In this document: positions 43,601-48,742 of the stretch, piece by piece | How positions within the stretch are numbered: the stretch's first letter is position 1 | Layout: every line of letters begins with the position of its first letter | Assembly (NCBI GenBank): GCA_018340805.1 | Contig: JACMZG010001911.1 | Span: forward strand, 51,126,124-51,190,123 | Source: Microvelia longipes | Taxonomy: Eukaryota > Arthropoda > Insecta > Hemiptera > Veliidae | Direction of reading: 5' to 3' | Length of the DNA stretch: 64,000 nucleotides | Translations under genes and position numbers: made by a program | The notes under the pieces: model-generated | What the model was told of the DNA's origin: nothing | What the model saw: only the letters and a program-made list of their open reading frames with translations | Databases searched by the model: none

Positions 43601-43952
43601 TATTACCTTTGGTTTTTCCTAAAGAAACTGAGGTATCTTTTTTGTTTAACTAATATTTGATCAAACTGATATTAAGTATTAGCCTTATCTGAAAAATTAT
43701 CTACATCTTTTAACTGCCATAATTAAGAGAAGGGTATTTTTGAACTTATGCGTGGCATTAAAAATTTCCTTTAATGCCAATGTATGTATTATTAGTAGTT
43801 TGTTTGGTAAAACAAAAAACAAAAACAAATGTTGGCTATGGTTTGGATAGGTACTGAAGGCTCCTTATGCCAAGCTATATACGATGATCAAGACTCAGGC
43901 AGAGTATGCCACATCCCAACTATCATCAGAATTCTCTCAGGACCAGGATGAG
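870..43952 (+). CDS. mtd: OXR1/mustard-like gene (LysM-GRAM-TLDc family), partial, 13 exons
   Basis: Joining 870-1089, 14203-14342, 15450-15634, 17734-17853, 18921-19035, 22571-22772, 23284-23570, 24344-24477, 26693-26857, 29487-29608, 41828-41990, 42627-42828 and 43851-43952 gives 719 uninterrupted codons. Residues 1-41 are a LysM domain, about 108-180 a GRAM-like domain, 182-560 a low-complexity acidic/Ser/Pro linker, and 564-640 the conserved OXR1/NCOA7 block with PEYWFSVPRERVDDLY. This order is that of long OXR1/NCOA7 (mustard) isoforms, which protect cells from oxidative stress; TLDc proteins also bind the V-ATPase. Those functions come from the family, not from this sequence. The start codon is upstream, and the C-terminal TLDc domain is absent from the window. 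All introns are GT-AG. The family call is firm; the exact isoform exon set is inferred without transcripts. Confidence 0.93.
1440..1552 (+). repeat. dispersed repeat, inverted copy at 6118-6245
   Basis: The stretch containing AGATTTCTTCCAGGAAAAAG and CGATCGATACTAGAGTCTAA matches the reverse complement of 6118-6245, with substitutions and small indels. Two copies 4.7 kb apart in opposite orientation suggest a short dispersed element of unknown type. Confidence 0.6.
2095..2750. repeat. degenerate tandem repeat around GAAAGGCATTAAAACGGACA
   Basis: Units of roughly 60-75 bases recur with the order: ATGAGATACCC-like, CGAAAGG(C)ATTAAAAC, GGACATGTTTTATGA, GTTTAACCATGAG. Copies are visible near 2135, 2375, 2490, 2555 and 2685. 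A similar unit resumes at 3350-3430, beyond the SINE-like insertion, as if the array had been split by it. The 60-codon frame at 2529 lies in the array and is not a gene. Confidence 0.55.
2752..3010 (+). mobile_element. tRNA-derived SINE-like element
   Basis: The head (about 2758-2840) looks like a decayed tRNA promoter: GTGGTAATGATTAGCACGTG resembles an A box region, and GTCCGCGTTCAACCTTAGTC a B box. The body, GAAGATTTAGGTCTTCCGGT onwards, is shared with the foldback at 41105-41410 and the fragment at 52043-52220. The motif CTTTCGAGTGCTG occurs twice (2873 and 3037). A SINE is the best fit; no clear target duplication was found. Confidence 0.5.
5013..5071. repeat. compound perfect palindrome
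   Basis: The 23 bases at 5013-5035 are exactly the reverse complement of 5049-5071. The 13-base spacer AGAATTATGTTCT is itself identical to the last 13 bases of the right arm. The left half can therefore pair with either of two partners. It looks like a young, unmutated inverted duplication. Confidence 0.85.
5709..5792. repeat. (TA)n microsatellite
   Basis: Runs of alternating TA with a few slips span about 84 bases. The Tyr/Ile frame over it at 5627-5827 is an artefact. Confidence 0.95.
7508..8262. repeat. dispersed repeat family, copy 1 (CGAAGCG-module repeat)
   Basis: This starts near CCTCATTTATACTGTAGGTA and ends at ACCCCGTACCCG. It shares about 750 bases with 16436-17430 and its 5' two thirds with 60777-61288. 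The 3' end carries GAGGACGAGCAAAGCGACTC and AGCGTAGCGAATCC modules. Copy 1 has an extra stretch of about 60 bases (near 8125-8185) that duplicates the GACGAGCGAAGCG module; copy 2 lacks it. No long open frame is conserved between copies, so a non-autonomous element is likely. The 85-codon minus frame at 8043 is incidental. Confidence 0.75.
9075..9405. repeat. degenerate minisatellite, about four units of 75-85 bases
   Basis: GATGTCTTGTGTGAATG, GGTGTCTTGCATTTGTG, GATGTCTTGTATGTTC and GGTGTCTTTTATGTATG recur at about 9083, 9219, 9280 and 9359. Each is followed by ATGGATGG-like and GTATTCTTTC-like stretches. The 127-codon minus-strand frame (9065-9448) lies entirely in the repeat and encodes a repetitive peptide unlike any family I know; I do not call it a gene. 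Confidence 0.65.
10085..10640. repeat. short degenerate repeats (GGGAGTAAA and CCCTCGGCTT units)
   Basis: GGGAGTAAAGAAG and GGGAGTAAAAAGTG recur at 10100-10160. CCCTCGGCTT plus GAGTTAAA(C/T) recurs at 10510-10620 with a spacing near 45 bases. A G-run interrupts at about 10220-10230. The origin is unknown. Confidence 0.5.
12143..12361. mobile_element. foldback MITE-like element, degraded copy
   Basis: The left arm has CATTTGTATTTCCACAACCA then AGCTTTCGACCTTAACGATC; the right arm has the complement ending GGAAAGACAAATGC. This is the same family as 52612-52873, which is much better preserved. The loop is about 70 bases and the arms have diverged. Confidence 0.75.
13814..13966 (+). mobile_element. 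TIR MITE, CAGTTGACAGC family, one end degraded
   Basis: The left end GTATAACGCACGGTTAAAATC followed by AGTTGACAGCG matches the ends of the elements at 14452, 39212 and 52266. The body (CATAAAATTGTGGGGGTGGT, then TTCATTGGCTCCCTCCC) matches the copies at 14452-14609 and 52266-52420. The right terminal repeat is not clear. Confidence 0.65.
14203..14342 (+). CDS. mtd: exon 2: linker and first strand of GRAM-like domain
   Basis: The acceptor TTTGTTTCAG ends at 14202 and the donor CAG|GTACTA follows 14342. The exon completes the split Asp codon and ends at phase 0. It encodes residues 74-120: DILETLRVSSP, a Ser/Thr/Pro stretch, then VEKFLKINVRHITDGQ. That last stretch is the well-conserved entry to the GRAM-like domain of OXR1/NCOA7. 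The donor interrupts the domain between DGQ and GVVGG in the next exon, so both exons are needed for a folded domain. Confidence 0.93.
14343..15449 (+). other. mtd: intron between exons 2 and 3
   Basis: This is 1107 bases, GT-AG. It holds the MITE at 14452-14609. The remainder (14615-15440) is AT-rich with nothing further recognised. The 68- and 82-codon frames starting at 15316 and 15390 are intron extensions overlapping exon 3. Confidence 0.85.
14452..14609. mobile_element. TIR MITE, CAGTTGACAGC family, both ends present
   Basis: The left end TATAGTATTAACAGTTATAA with TCAGTTGA and the right end GCTGTCAACTGATTATTACC with TATAATA are reverse complements with a few changes. The element is about 158 bases. 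The body with TTCATTGGC-type and CTCCCTCGC segments is shared with 13814-13966. Confidence 0.75.
15450..15634 (+). CDS. mtd: exon 3: core of GRAM-like domain
   Basis: The acceptor TTTTTTGCAG ends at 15449 and the donor AA|GTAAGT begins at 15635. It runs from phase 0 to phase 2. Residues 121-181 contain GVVGGVLLVTPNAVMFDP, SDPLVIDRGPESYGVI, then APMEYVVNIAIYHDIAHM. These are the strand and helix signatures of the GRAM-like domain in OXR1-type proteins, which I recognise from the vertebrate and fly members. Conservation here is the strongest in the window. The GRAM fold is associated with membrane or lipid contact in other proteins; whether this copy does so cannot be read from sequence. Confidence 0.95.
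15635..17733 (+). other. mtd: intron between exons 3 and 4
   Basis: This is 2099 bases, GT-AG. It holds a short fragment related to the CGAAGCG-module repeat near 15790-15850 (TTTTCGGCGTTTTTAAGAAG) and the interrupted copy 2 at 16436-17430. 15860-16430 is otherwise unremarkable. Confidence 0.85.
16436..17430. repeat. dispersed repeat family, copy 2, interrupted
   Basis: The element's start (16436-16508, ending ACCGGGATGTCGCCAG) and its remainder (from about 16857, GCGCCTAGTGTATTTATGC) match copy 1. They are separated by about 345 unrelated bases, and roughly 110 bases of copy 1 are missing at the junction. The 3' end again has the CGAAG(C/T)G modules and ACCCCGTACCCG, here with one module fewer than copy 1. 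Confidence 0.75.
17734..17853 (+). CDS. mtd: exon 4: acidic Gln/Asp/Lys linker, possible cassette
   Basis: The acceptor TTTATGTTTCAG ends at 17733 and the donor AG|GTAACT follows 17853. It is 120 nt long and phase 2 at both ends, so it can be skipped without a frameshift. It completes a Lys codon, then encodes SNIPKPEVYHIKCGESETES followed by a Gln-rich, Asp/Lys-rich tail (residues 182-221). VYHIKC directly after the GRAM-like part is typical of this family; the rest is charged and probably disordered. The splice sites are good and the frame fits both neighbours. Confidence 0.88.
18159..18326. mobile_element. hAT-like MITE
   Basis: The ends CAGGCCCGTAGCC and GGCTACAGGCCTG are inverted repeats with one mismatch. 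The flanking octamers CATATATA and CATACCTT agree at five of eight positions, in line with a decayed 8-bp target duplication. The terminus resembles the second element at 50032-50279. The interior is 140 bases and non-coding. Confidence 0.7.
18585..18740. repeat. AT-rich tandem repeat, about 19-base unit
   Basis: AACAATTAATATTTATTAA recurs at least six times with small changes. It sits 180 bases upstream of exon 5. Confidence 0.85.
18921..19035 (+). CDS. mtd: exon 5: acidic linker with NAGNAG acceptor
   Basis: Two acceptors sit in tandem (TAGTAG, 18918-18923), so the exon can begin at 18921 or 18924; the choice adds or removes one residue (Ser-Arg versus Arg). The donor CTT|GTAAGT follows 19035. 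With the upstream site it is 115 nt, entering at phase 2 and leaving at phase 0. It encodes about 38 residues, including CSGEEDEMRDWCCPQEGSTK and SDLVVSSNITSDKL. No domain is recognised. The coding call rests on frame continuity, good splice signals and a composition unlike the AT-rich flanks. Confidence 0.82.
19363..19957 (+). pseudogene. decayed jockey-clade LINE reverse transcriptase, 3' fragment
   Basis: In the frame of 19363 one reads CPPVTLNQILQSSSVRYLHL, NLHR, a TGA stop (19441), LNWQLRTKIKRTDVSRQYKC, then LSLSNKLQIYIILKPPLAYG and a TAA (19603). These match the end of the jockey polymerase: the VKYLGLHLDRRLTW-type and LYxxxLKPxxxYG motifs. The same frame resumes at 19675 with NMMIHNGLNVPFVKD, equivalent to the family's last conserved block. 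LRKITN sits in a different frame between them, so there are frameshifts. The 3' tail ends in GATACTAGCAATAAATAAG. It is 5'-truncated and inactive. Confidence 0.85.
19862..20910. repeat. 45-base direct repeats bounding a 1 kb, GC-richer segment
   Basis: TATTATGTTCCATCCATTAT and the following 25 bases occur at about 19858-19902 and 20868-20912, nearly identical. Between them, 20105-20540 is noticeably richer in G and C (CCGTAACGGACTCGACCGTA). A stretch from TGTAACGGCC (19910) to CCCGAACA (20864) has TG...CA ends like a solo LTR, but no matching short target duplication is seen. Alternatives are a second copy of the LINE 3' end, or an insertion or duplication of another kind. Confidence 0.55.
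21498..21992. mobile_element. possible TIR element
   Basis: GGCCAGTTCACTGGCGGTGT with TAAGTA at 21498-21523 and TACTTAAGACCACCATTGAA with CTGGC at 21967-21991 are inverted repeats with three or four mismatches, about 445 bases apart. The interior is AT-rich and non-coding. The outer ends are not defined. Confidence 0.5.
22571..22772 (+). CDS. mtd: exon 6: Ser/Glu-rich linker with basic RRKS motif
   Basis: The acceptor TTTATACCAG ends at 22570 and the donor CATG|GTATGG follows 22772. It is 202 nt, phase 0 in and phase 1 out. Residues 261-327 begin SDVTGESAICDEKSLSEEPR, include GEALVRALETRRKSCLDHHW, and end NSQHSIPEH. The ETRRKSC stretch fits a basophilic kinase consensus (R-R-x-S). Reading past the donor gives an open but intron-like hydrophobic extension, which supports the splice. 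Exons 6 and 7 together are 489 nt and phase-neutral, so they could be skipped as a pair. Confidence 0.88.
22773..23283 (+). other. mtd: intron between exons 6 and 7
   Basis: This is 511 bases, GT-AG, AT-rich. No repeat or RNA gene was recognised. The open frame continuing from exon 6 to 22984 is intron read-through. Confidence 0.88.
23284..23570 (+). CDS. mtd: exon 7: acidic linker with polyproline ligand-like segment
   Basis: The acceptor TTATTACCAG ends at 23283. The donor AAT|GTAATA at 23571 is weak; without splicing the frame stops three codons later. It is 287 nt, phase 1 to phase 0. Residues 328-423 contain SCHDSGIDIRDEVPLIPLPK, FLPPIPVQPLPPPPEEE (a plausible SH3/WW ligand) and KKQSVSFSIDDEKK, followed by a Lys/Asp-rich end. 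An overlapping frame at 23335-23517 is only a shadow. No folded domain is seen. Confidence 0.87.
23571..24343 (+). other. mtd: intron between exons 7 and 8
   Basis: This is 773 bases with a weak GTAATA donor and a TATTAG acceptor. A third of it is the minisatellite at 23862-24113. A C-run (about 23787-23796) precedes it. Confidence 0.83.
23862..24113. repeat. intronic minisatellite, 50-base unit
   Basis: AATAAGGATAATTTATGATT followed by ATAAGGATTAGGATAATTTA and TAATTATGAG repeats with a period of 50 (for example 24011 and 24061). Each unit is itself built of two similar halves. About five units are present; the upstream ones are degenerate. Confidence 0.9.
24344..24477 (+). CDS. mtd: exon 8: conserved LSYPLAWMEG block and Ser-rich tail
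   Basis: The acceptor ATGTTATTAG ends at 24343 and the donor TCAAG|GTTTGA follows 24477. It is 134 nt, phase 0 to phase 2. It encodes VLKRLSYPLAWMEGITGSED, then KDSLPSSADSHPSQSSSVFS and KVFS, with AG left for a split codon. From memory of insect OXR1/mustard proteins, the LSYPLAWMEG segment is a conserved island within the linker. The split AG is completed differently by exon 9 (Ser) or exon 10 (Arg). Confidence 0.9.
24478..26692 (+). other. mtd: intron between exons 8 and 9
   Basis: This is 2215 bases, GT-AG. At about 25700-25800 there is a weak match to the CGAAGCG-module repeat (TTAAGCTAGAGAGTTAAAAT). Nothing else was recognised; the 60-70 codon frames at 24672 and 25853 are AT-rich noise. 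Confidence 0.83.
26693..26857 (+). CDS. mtd: exon 9: Pro/Ser-rich exon, likely alternative cassette
   Basis: The acceptor CTGGGTTAG ends at 26692, after a T-rich tract at 26657-26673. The donor GG|GTAAGG follows 26857. It is 165 nt (55 codons), phase 2 at both ends, so inclusion or skipping keeps the frame. Residues 468-522 read SPINMVTDLGSGLFTKTPSE, then ARFQFPPPDTPPV and a Ser/Thr/Pro end with SNIFNAVG. It is clearly less AT-rich than its flanks. Another frame at 26719-26931 is a shadow. Whether it is constitutive needs transcripts. Confidence 0.83.
26858..29486 (+). other. mtd: intron between exons 9 and 10
   Basis: This is 2629 bases, GT-AG. It holds one copy of a dispersed repeat at 28504-28690 and a short TTAGGGTTAACCCTAACCCT stretch at about 27194. 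The open frames at 27608 (+) and 27849 (-) have no family features and no coding-like composition. Confidence 0.83.
28504..28690. repeat. dispersed repeat, second copy at 38955-39150
   Basis: TCTAGAGGGAGGACTCCAGG, CAACTCCTATTGGCTAAACA, GGCAGGCATTTTTAATTATT and ATGATGTCACA occur in the same order, with substitutions, at 38955-39150. The two copies lie in different introns, 10.4 kb apart and in the same orientation. The element class is unknown. Confidence 0.75.
29487..29608 (+). CDS. mtd: exon 10: conserved RPSVGTFIRQ block
   Basis: The acceptor TTATTTTTCAG ends at 29486 and the donor GATA|GTGAGT follows 29608. It is 122 nt, phase 2 to phase 1. It encodes RPSVGTFIRQQHHQFKSG, then KLDYRSMVSVEDMPELFVSF and Asp (residues 523-564). 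YRSMVSVEDMPELFVSFD leads directly into the block ahead of the TLDc region, and the next exon continues with KLIPRPARSCEDPPLYL. It is followed by the 12.2 kb intron. Confidence 0.92.
32728..33040. repeat. tandem array, 29-base unit, about 10 copies
   Basis: The unit GAAAAGACGGTAAAAGCATA plus ATTTCCAAT repeats about ten times. The middle copies are nearly identical and the edges degenerate (TTTGATG and TTCTAATG variants). Because 29 is not a multiple of three, the two long minus-strand frames (32639-32917 and 32664-33089) cycle through frames and give a repetitive peptide; they are not genes. Confidence 0.95.
34770..35645. mobile_element. palindromic element with a 29-base tandem array at its centre
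   Basis: The left arm (about 34770-34930) has GTGGTCTGCAAGCCAGGC, AACAATCCATTTGTTGCTTA and TTTATGCTTTATAATTTGAG. The right arm (about 35480-35645) carries their reverse complements, including TTATAAAGCATAAATTGGAA and GAAATGGATTGCTAAGC. Between the arms lies the array at 34984-35430. The outer ends GGCCCAGTGGTC and GGACCACCATGCC pair approximately. It has no coding capacity. Confidence 0.75.
34984..35430. repeat. tandem array, 29-base unit, 14-15 copies
   Basis: The unit AAATAAGTATTAACTGAGCT plus AACTAGTGC repeats 14-15 times, mostly identical, with one disrupted zone around 35270-35330. Its sequence is unrelated to the other 29-base array 2 kb upstream. Confidence 0.97.
37560..37656. repeat. 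compound (TA)n/(CA)n microsatellite
   Basis: About 60 bases of CA repeats with three single-base slips lie between short TA runs. Confidence 0.95.
38955..39150. repeat. dispersed repeat, second copy of 28504-28690
   Basis: GAGGGAGGACTAGGGTTGAA, CAACTCCTATTGGCACACAA, GGCAAGCATTTTTAGTGACG and TCACAAGAC follow the same order as the other copy. It lies about 60 bases upstream of the TIR element at 39212. Confidence 0.75.
39212..40103. mobile_element. long TIR element of the CAGTTGACAGC family
   Basis: The left end TTGTATAACGCACGTCTAAA with GTCAGTTGATAGC and the right end GCCCAGTCAACTGGCTTAAA with GCCGTGTGTTATATTA are inverted repeats and match the 158-base MITE at 14452. At about 890 bases it is the longest member here. 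The interior has no open frame that resembles a transposase. Confidence 0.7.
41105..41415. mobile_element. foldback element sharing its arm with the SINE body
   Basis: The left arm, GAAGATTTAGGTCTTCTGGT to ACAATGCTTCACAAAACTGA, and the right arm, TCAGTTCAGTTATGTAGAGC to ACTTAAATCTTCATGA, are reverse complements with scattered changes. The loop is under 30 bases. The arm matches 2880-3010 and 52050-52220. It lies 410 bases upstream of exon 11. Confidence 0.75.
41828..41990 (+). CDS. mtd: exon 11: conserved pre-TLDc block (CEDPPLYLRLRMGKP)
   Basis: The acceptor TTGTTTCAG ends at 41827 and the donor GAAAG|GTAAAT follows 41990. It is 163 nt, phase 1 to phase 2. It encodes LIPRPARSCEDPPLYLRLRM, then GKPKNKRIPKSTPIMSYGKK, then KKMRPEYWFSVPRE. 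This is one of the most conserved parts of the OXR1/NCOA7 family outside the TLDc domain; CEDPPLYL and PEYWF-VPRER are diagnostic. It is very basic, with many Lys and Arg. Confidence 0.95.
41991..42626 (+). other. mtd: intron between exons 11 and 12
   Basis: This is 636 bases, GT-AG. Nothing else was recognised. Confidence 0.88.
42627..42828 (+). CDS. mtd: exon 12: VDDLYKFLMCW block and acidic linker
   Basis: The acceptor TTGATTACAG ends at 42626 and the donor GAG|GTGAGT follows 42828. It is 202 nt, phase 2 to phase 0. It encodes VDDLYKFLMCWVGNLYGDLD, SSRGYELVDSDTELWESGDD, a Pro/Asp-rich stretch, and finally DITRESWE. DLYxFxxxW and the terminal SWE are shared with vertebrate OXR1. In human OXR1 the SWE is followed by a variable acidic linker and then the TLDc domain. 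Confidence 0.94.
42829..43850 (+). other. mtd: intron between exons 12 and 13
   Basis: This is 1022 bases with a strong GTGAGT donor and a weak acceptor (A-rich rather than pyrimidine-rich before GGATAG). Nothing else was recognised. Confidence 0.75.
43851..43952 (+). CDS. mtd: exon 13: VLKAPYAKLYTM segment, last exon found here
   Basis: The acceptor TTTGGATAG ends at 43850 with a poor, purine-rich tract. The exon is 102 nt and phase 0 at both ends. It encodes VLKAPYAKLYTMIKTQAEYA, then TSQLSSEFSQDQDE. The presumed donor at 43953 reads GTCTGA, which is weak; unspliced, Val and a TGA stop (43956-43958) follow at once. The acidic QDQDE end resembles the acidic stretch before VLP in vertebrate OXR1, so splicing on to TLDc exons downstream is the likely reading. 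Frame and coding-like composition support it, but the splice sites are the weakest of the set. Confidence 0.72.
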
Positions 43953-45089
43953 GTCTGATCCTAATTATATACAAATCCACTGTATTATTTTGCATTTTTT
44001 AATTTTTTGCCATTAGATTTTGCCCCTTTTCCATTAATGTATTTAATAGATTTTTTAAAACACAAATACTCTTTTCCACTTCATACAAAAAGGTATTAAA
44101 GATAGTTTTTAATTTAAAAATTGGGCTTAACTGTTATTCTATTAATGAATGACTTCATTTTTAACTACAGTTTCTGAAATTTTAATCACTTTATTTTAGG
44201 ACTGGTTAATTGTTGGCCAAATTTATTTTTGAAAGTACGAAATCAAGTAGACTGTAGTCCTTGCAGGGTTTATTTTTATTAATGGACAATTTACTGTCTT
44301 CAGTAGGAGTTATAGCTAATAGGCAACAGTTAATTTTAATTTTTACAAATTAAATATATTATCACAATTAATTGTTGCTGTAATTGCATAATTAAAACAA
44401 ATGCTGCCAATTTTGGTAGATATGTGACCTTTCTATCATTTTTTCTATAAGTAATTAATTTATTACTTAATCTTTTAATTTTTAAACACTGTTTCTTATA
44501 ATATTGCCACTTCCTATATACAATTACAAAACCACAAAAACATATCCATAAATATCTTTTTGATAATTTTAAAAATGTGAATCACTTAATTAAAAACTTC
44601 TTTCAACACTTACAATTTGCCACAAATAAAAGTACTTAAAACTTTATTTATTTTTACTTTAGAAATTTTACTAAACACTTAGTAGAAATTAAATGTTGTT
44701 TGAATTTCCTTTGGATCTAGTTCAAAGTAATTGTACAATGTTGTCAAAATAGCATTCCCTTAAAACTTTTAGCTAATTTTTATTTTTGTTGTCAGCACTT
44801 GTCCAGTGTATATAAAAACCATTTAGTAGAATAATATGGTTTTAATTTTGGATTTTTATGTACACAATAATGTATAGCACTTGAAAAGAAAATTGAAAAA
44901 GTAATGTTAAAAAGTTGAGGTTTGCTAGTGTGACTGTTAGAGTCCTGGTTGTTTTTTGTTGGCTTTATATGTTAGATATTTTATTTGGTATTAAAGCTAT
45001 TATAGAATGATAAAATGGTTTGTTGTTGTTTTTTTTAAATTAATAGGAGTTTGTATTGTTTGAACTTTTTTTATATCTTCTCGGGGAAA

Positions 45090-45190
45090 AATTAATCCCT
45101 GTTCTGACCAGGGTTTAAATCTTGGTCTGGAAGATTTGTGCTTCACCTGCCTTTGGGTGACACATGGTGTGCTAATAATTTTCTACAATC
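45090..45190. repeat. possible SINE-related fragment
   Basis: CAGGGTTTAAATCTTGGTCT resembles a tRNA B box followed by the same AGTCTGG-type sequence seen after the B box at 2815. No A box or target duplication was recognised, so this is tentative. Confidence 0.3.
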
Positions 45191-45472
45191 ATGAAGGAGT
45201 TAGTAATTAAGGTCCCTAATTAGTGGGCTAATTTCTAGCAACTTTGTCCAAAATAAAGCTGCTTCTCTTGCTTCCACTGCATTTTGCTAGCGCTGCAAGA
45301 ATCTTGCTTACCTCTTTTTGGAATGAAAGTTACTGTTATTTGATGTTATTAAAACATTTTTTGTCCAAACCTCTCGTGATTAGTTAATTTTGTATTATCT
45401 TTACCTGTGAGGATGTTTAAAAACTTAAATCCCAATAAAAATCACAATCAAGGAATGGACCTCGATTTCGCT

Positions 45473-45797
45473 ATAGAGATATATATACTAGAGGTGACAT
45501 GCCCTATCTCAATACATTGGGAGGCCTGAAACATCATTTTGGGGCTCTCAGAGCCTTTATGTAACCTCATTGACCCCTCATTCAAGAGTGAGTTAAGGCT
45601 ATAATACATCAATTGATTTTGGCTTCCCGCACATTGATTGTGTTGTATATTTAACGTTCTACTATATAAGTAACTGCAATTTTTGTACTGATTTTTTGGT
45701 ATTTTAACGGAGGTCGTCAGGTTACTTGTTTAACATAGGTTATTGTTCAATAACCTATAGGGCTCCTCTGGTAATAAATAAACAGTGAAATCTCTAT
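45473..45797. mobile_element. TIR MITE, TAGAGATATAAATACTAG family, copy 1
   Basis: The left end is TATAGAGATATATATACTAG and the right end ATAAACAGTGAAATCTCTAT. The interior, with AGGCCTGAAACATCATTTTG and TCAGAGCCTTTATGTAACCT, is the reverse complement of the interior of the copy at 54573-54867. TA flanks both ends approximately. It is non-coding. Confidence 0.8.
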
Positions 45798-48684
45798 GGA
45801 TTTCACTGTGTGTTTTTCTTGAGGATTTCTGCCTAAAAGTTATGATTCTGGTGGCCACCTTGCTGTGAAGCAGCTTTATTTTGGTTGTAACCACTTGTTG
45901 CAAGGTTTGAACAAGTGGTTTTCCTTTCCCCTAGCGATCTCGCAACCTATGTATATTATTCCAATGTTATTACTTCATCTGCACATATTTTCTTTTAGTT
46001 CATCAGAACCTTTGTTTTGACTGGATTTTCAGTTATTTTAATAATAATAACAATTTCTCCAATAATTTTTTTAAATGCTGCAAGCTGTTAATTTTCTATG
46101 TGTCCCAAAATTTATTACATAATGCTATCTGCAATTAATAATGTTAAAAGTATAAAATATTTAAAAGACAATTATTATGTTTGAGTGAAATCAGAACTAG
46201 AGCAAAATATAGATGAATAATTTTGATTTAGATACAACAGTAATAATTACATATTTATTATTATGCTAATTTTGATTAATTAGGTATCAAACTGCTTGCC
46301 TTATCACTCTATAATAGCTATTATTCTACACTACACTGTTGCACAGAATTGGTCAATAATCTAATCTCTTGAACTGGTTGTTATATGTCTATCATTAGAT
46401 TATCTATGTCTTCAGAGTTTATTTAGAGCCAGCTTTTTCTTTTACCTGTTGTCTTCCTATTCTATTACTTTCTTAAGTATGAAATATTTCTAAACTTATA
46501 CATATTTATGGTTTTATTTCTTATTTTATTTAATCCTAATGTAAAATAAGTTTTTTAAAATAAATAAGGTATTAATTATACAAAGACATGTGTTTAATGG
46601 GACCTTTTTTATGGTTAAAGTTTAGAAACTTTAGCCGTCTACTTTGCCAAGGACGTTATAGCATTAGTATTTATTCTGACCTTTGACACCACGGGCCTCG
46701 CATTTCAGGTTACGCTCTCAGTTTTTATATACGGTTATAATTAAAAAAAACTTTAGAGCATACTTGGAGCGTAAAATTTGCCACTACCACCTAAGGTGGT
46801 TTCTGCAAGGGCTATCCCTAATGGTGTTTAGAGTCCCAATGCTCTAAACGTGCATTATTATTACTATTATTGTTAGAAGTTTTTTTTTTATTTTGTTTTG
46901 AAATGTATTCAAAACTAATTTTTAGAGCGGTTACAAAAACTGCATATATTTTTAACGTTTTAATAAAGCCATAAATAACTTGAGTATCTATTTATCTTTA
47001 TCAGTTGTGTAAATTTTTAGATTTCTTCTGATCACCTATTAGATTTGTAGGTAATATTAAGTGTTGGCATTAAATAGTTATAATTTAATTAGTACTAATT
47101 TTAAGATTCAATCTACATTTTCATAATGCTTGGAATTCTTTACTTTTTCTGTGTTCTTTTATTTTATGAGCCACTGTCTGTGGATTTATTTAGGTAGGTC
47201 ATTTTTTAATTTTTATTTACCATTTATATTTAAAAATATTTATGTGATATTATTGTTTAAAAAGTTGGTAAATTAGAGGGATGTTTCTTATTTGCTATCC
47301 GCTGATATAAAGTGAAACTGGAACCACTATTCTCAGAAACCACTCTGATTTTTAAGGCTATCATTAAATTACTTTTTTATCTTAGAATTAAAAAAAAAAA
47401 TGTTGTATACTTCAAAATAGAAACACCAATATAATTTAATAATACACTAGTTTTATGTTAATGAATTTTTTCCTATTATTATCTAAATGAAAACATTGTT
47501 TTTAACTGGTTCTGTGTTTTTAAGTGTTTGAAATTGATTGATACTATGTATTGATTGGTAATAATTTATCCTTTAATTCCTTATCAAGTTTTTAGTTTAT
47601 TTTAAGCATTTATATTGATTAATGGTCTGTTATAATTTATTGATTGGTTAATTTAAAATGTTAAAATAAGACATAGTATATTTACTATACTATTTATACT
47701 ATATATGCTATGTAACCTAAGGATATGTTTTCAAACTCTCCCTCAATATTAAATTTAAAATATTTTATGTAATTTTATTCATGGTAAATATTATATTTTA
47801 TTGATATGGAAACTAGCACTCAGAAAATAGCAATATTTTGCAAATATACAAGGTGTTGTGATAATTATGAGAAAATTATTTCATTTTATAATACTTTTAT
47901 TATAATTATTATTTTAATAATAGTAGGAACTCTAGCACTCAGAAAATAAGCATATAACATTGCACTTTTTTGCATATATACAAGCTGACTATAATAATGG
48001 TTGTGAGAAAAATGAAAATTTATTATTTTGTTTTTCCACTGCAAAATCATGTGTCTACCTATCCATCTGTAAACATGCCTATGATATAGTATCGATGTTT
48101 GTTTTATTTTGACATTTTTGCATAGACATTTTTAGGGGAGGGTGTGCTAAGCCTCTCTACAAACAGATTGCTATGTTATTTATAATAAATCAAGTATATT
48201 GTCGGGGCACTGATGGGAGAATTCTTTCCTAACATATCCCTTCCCAAACCCCTTTATTTACCTTGTAAATATTACGTATTTATTATCTACTTTATTATTT
48301 ATTTGGTTTTACCACTATTATTATAGTTTTAAGCTCACCTTTATATTGAAACCATTTTGAATGTAAACTTAATATTGATATTGTTTAACTCGCGAATCCG
48401 TTTACGTTTCTTCTGATCATTTCATCTCATCTTTAACTTCTTACTCTTATTTTACCAGCTCTATCTTCAATATTCACTTCCTTTTGTTTCATCAGCTTCA
48501 TATTAGCGAAAATAAGCACAGACGACTAATAATTAGGCCTTTCTTGTAAGGAAAGCCGGCACTTTGTTTTGAAGTCACGTAAAGTACCTTCTTCGTCTGT
48601 AAACCTTCCTCATTCTTTTCCAGTGCTTTCAAACCTCTCTTTGATAACACTAGCCACAGTAATCACCTGTCTAGTGCCCCACAC

Positions 48685-48690
<6 letters not shown>

Positions 48691-48736
<46 letters not shown>

Positions 48737-48742
48737 ATATAT
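48691..48742. repeat. (TA)n microsatellite
   Basis: About 52 bases of alternating TA with slips. Confidence 0.95.

Noticed and set aside
46740..46860. MITE with TTTAGAGCAT ends
   Set aside because: Only a 10-base inverted pair is found, with no second copy in the window. This is too little to call an element.
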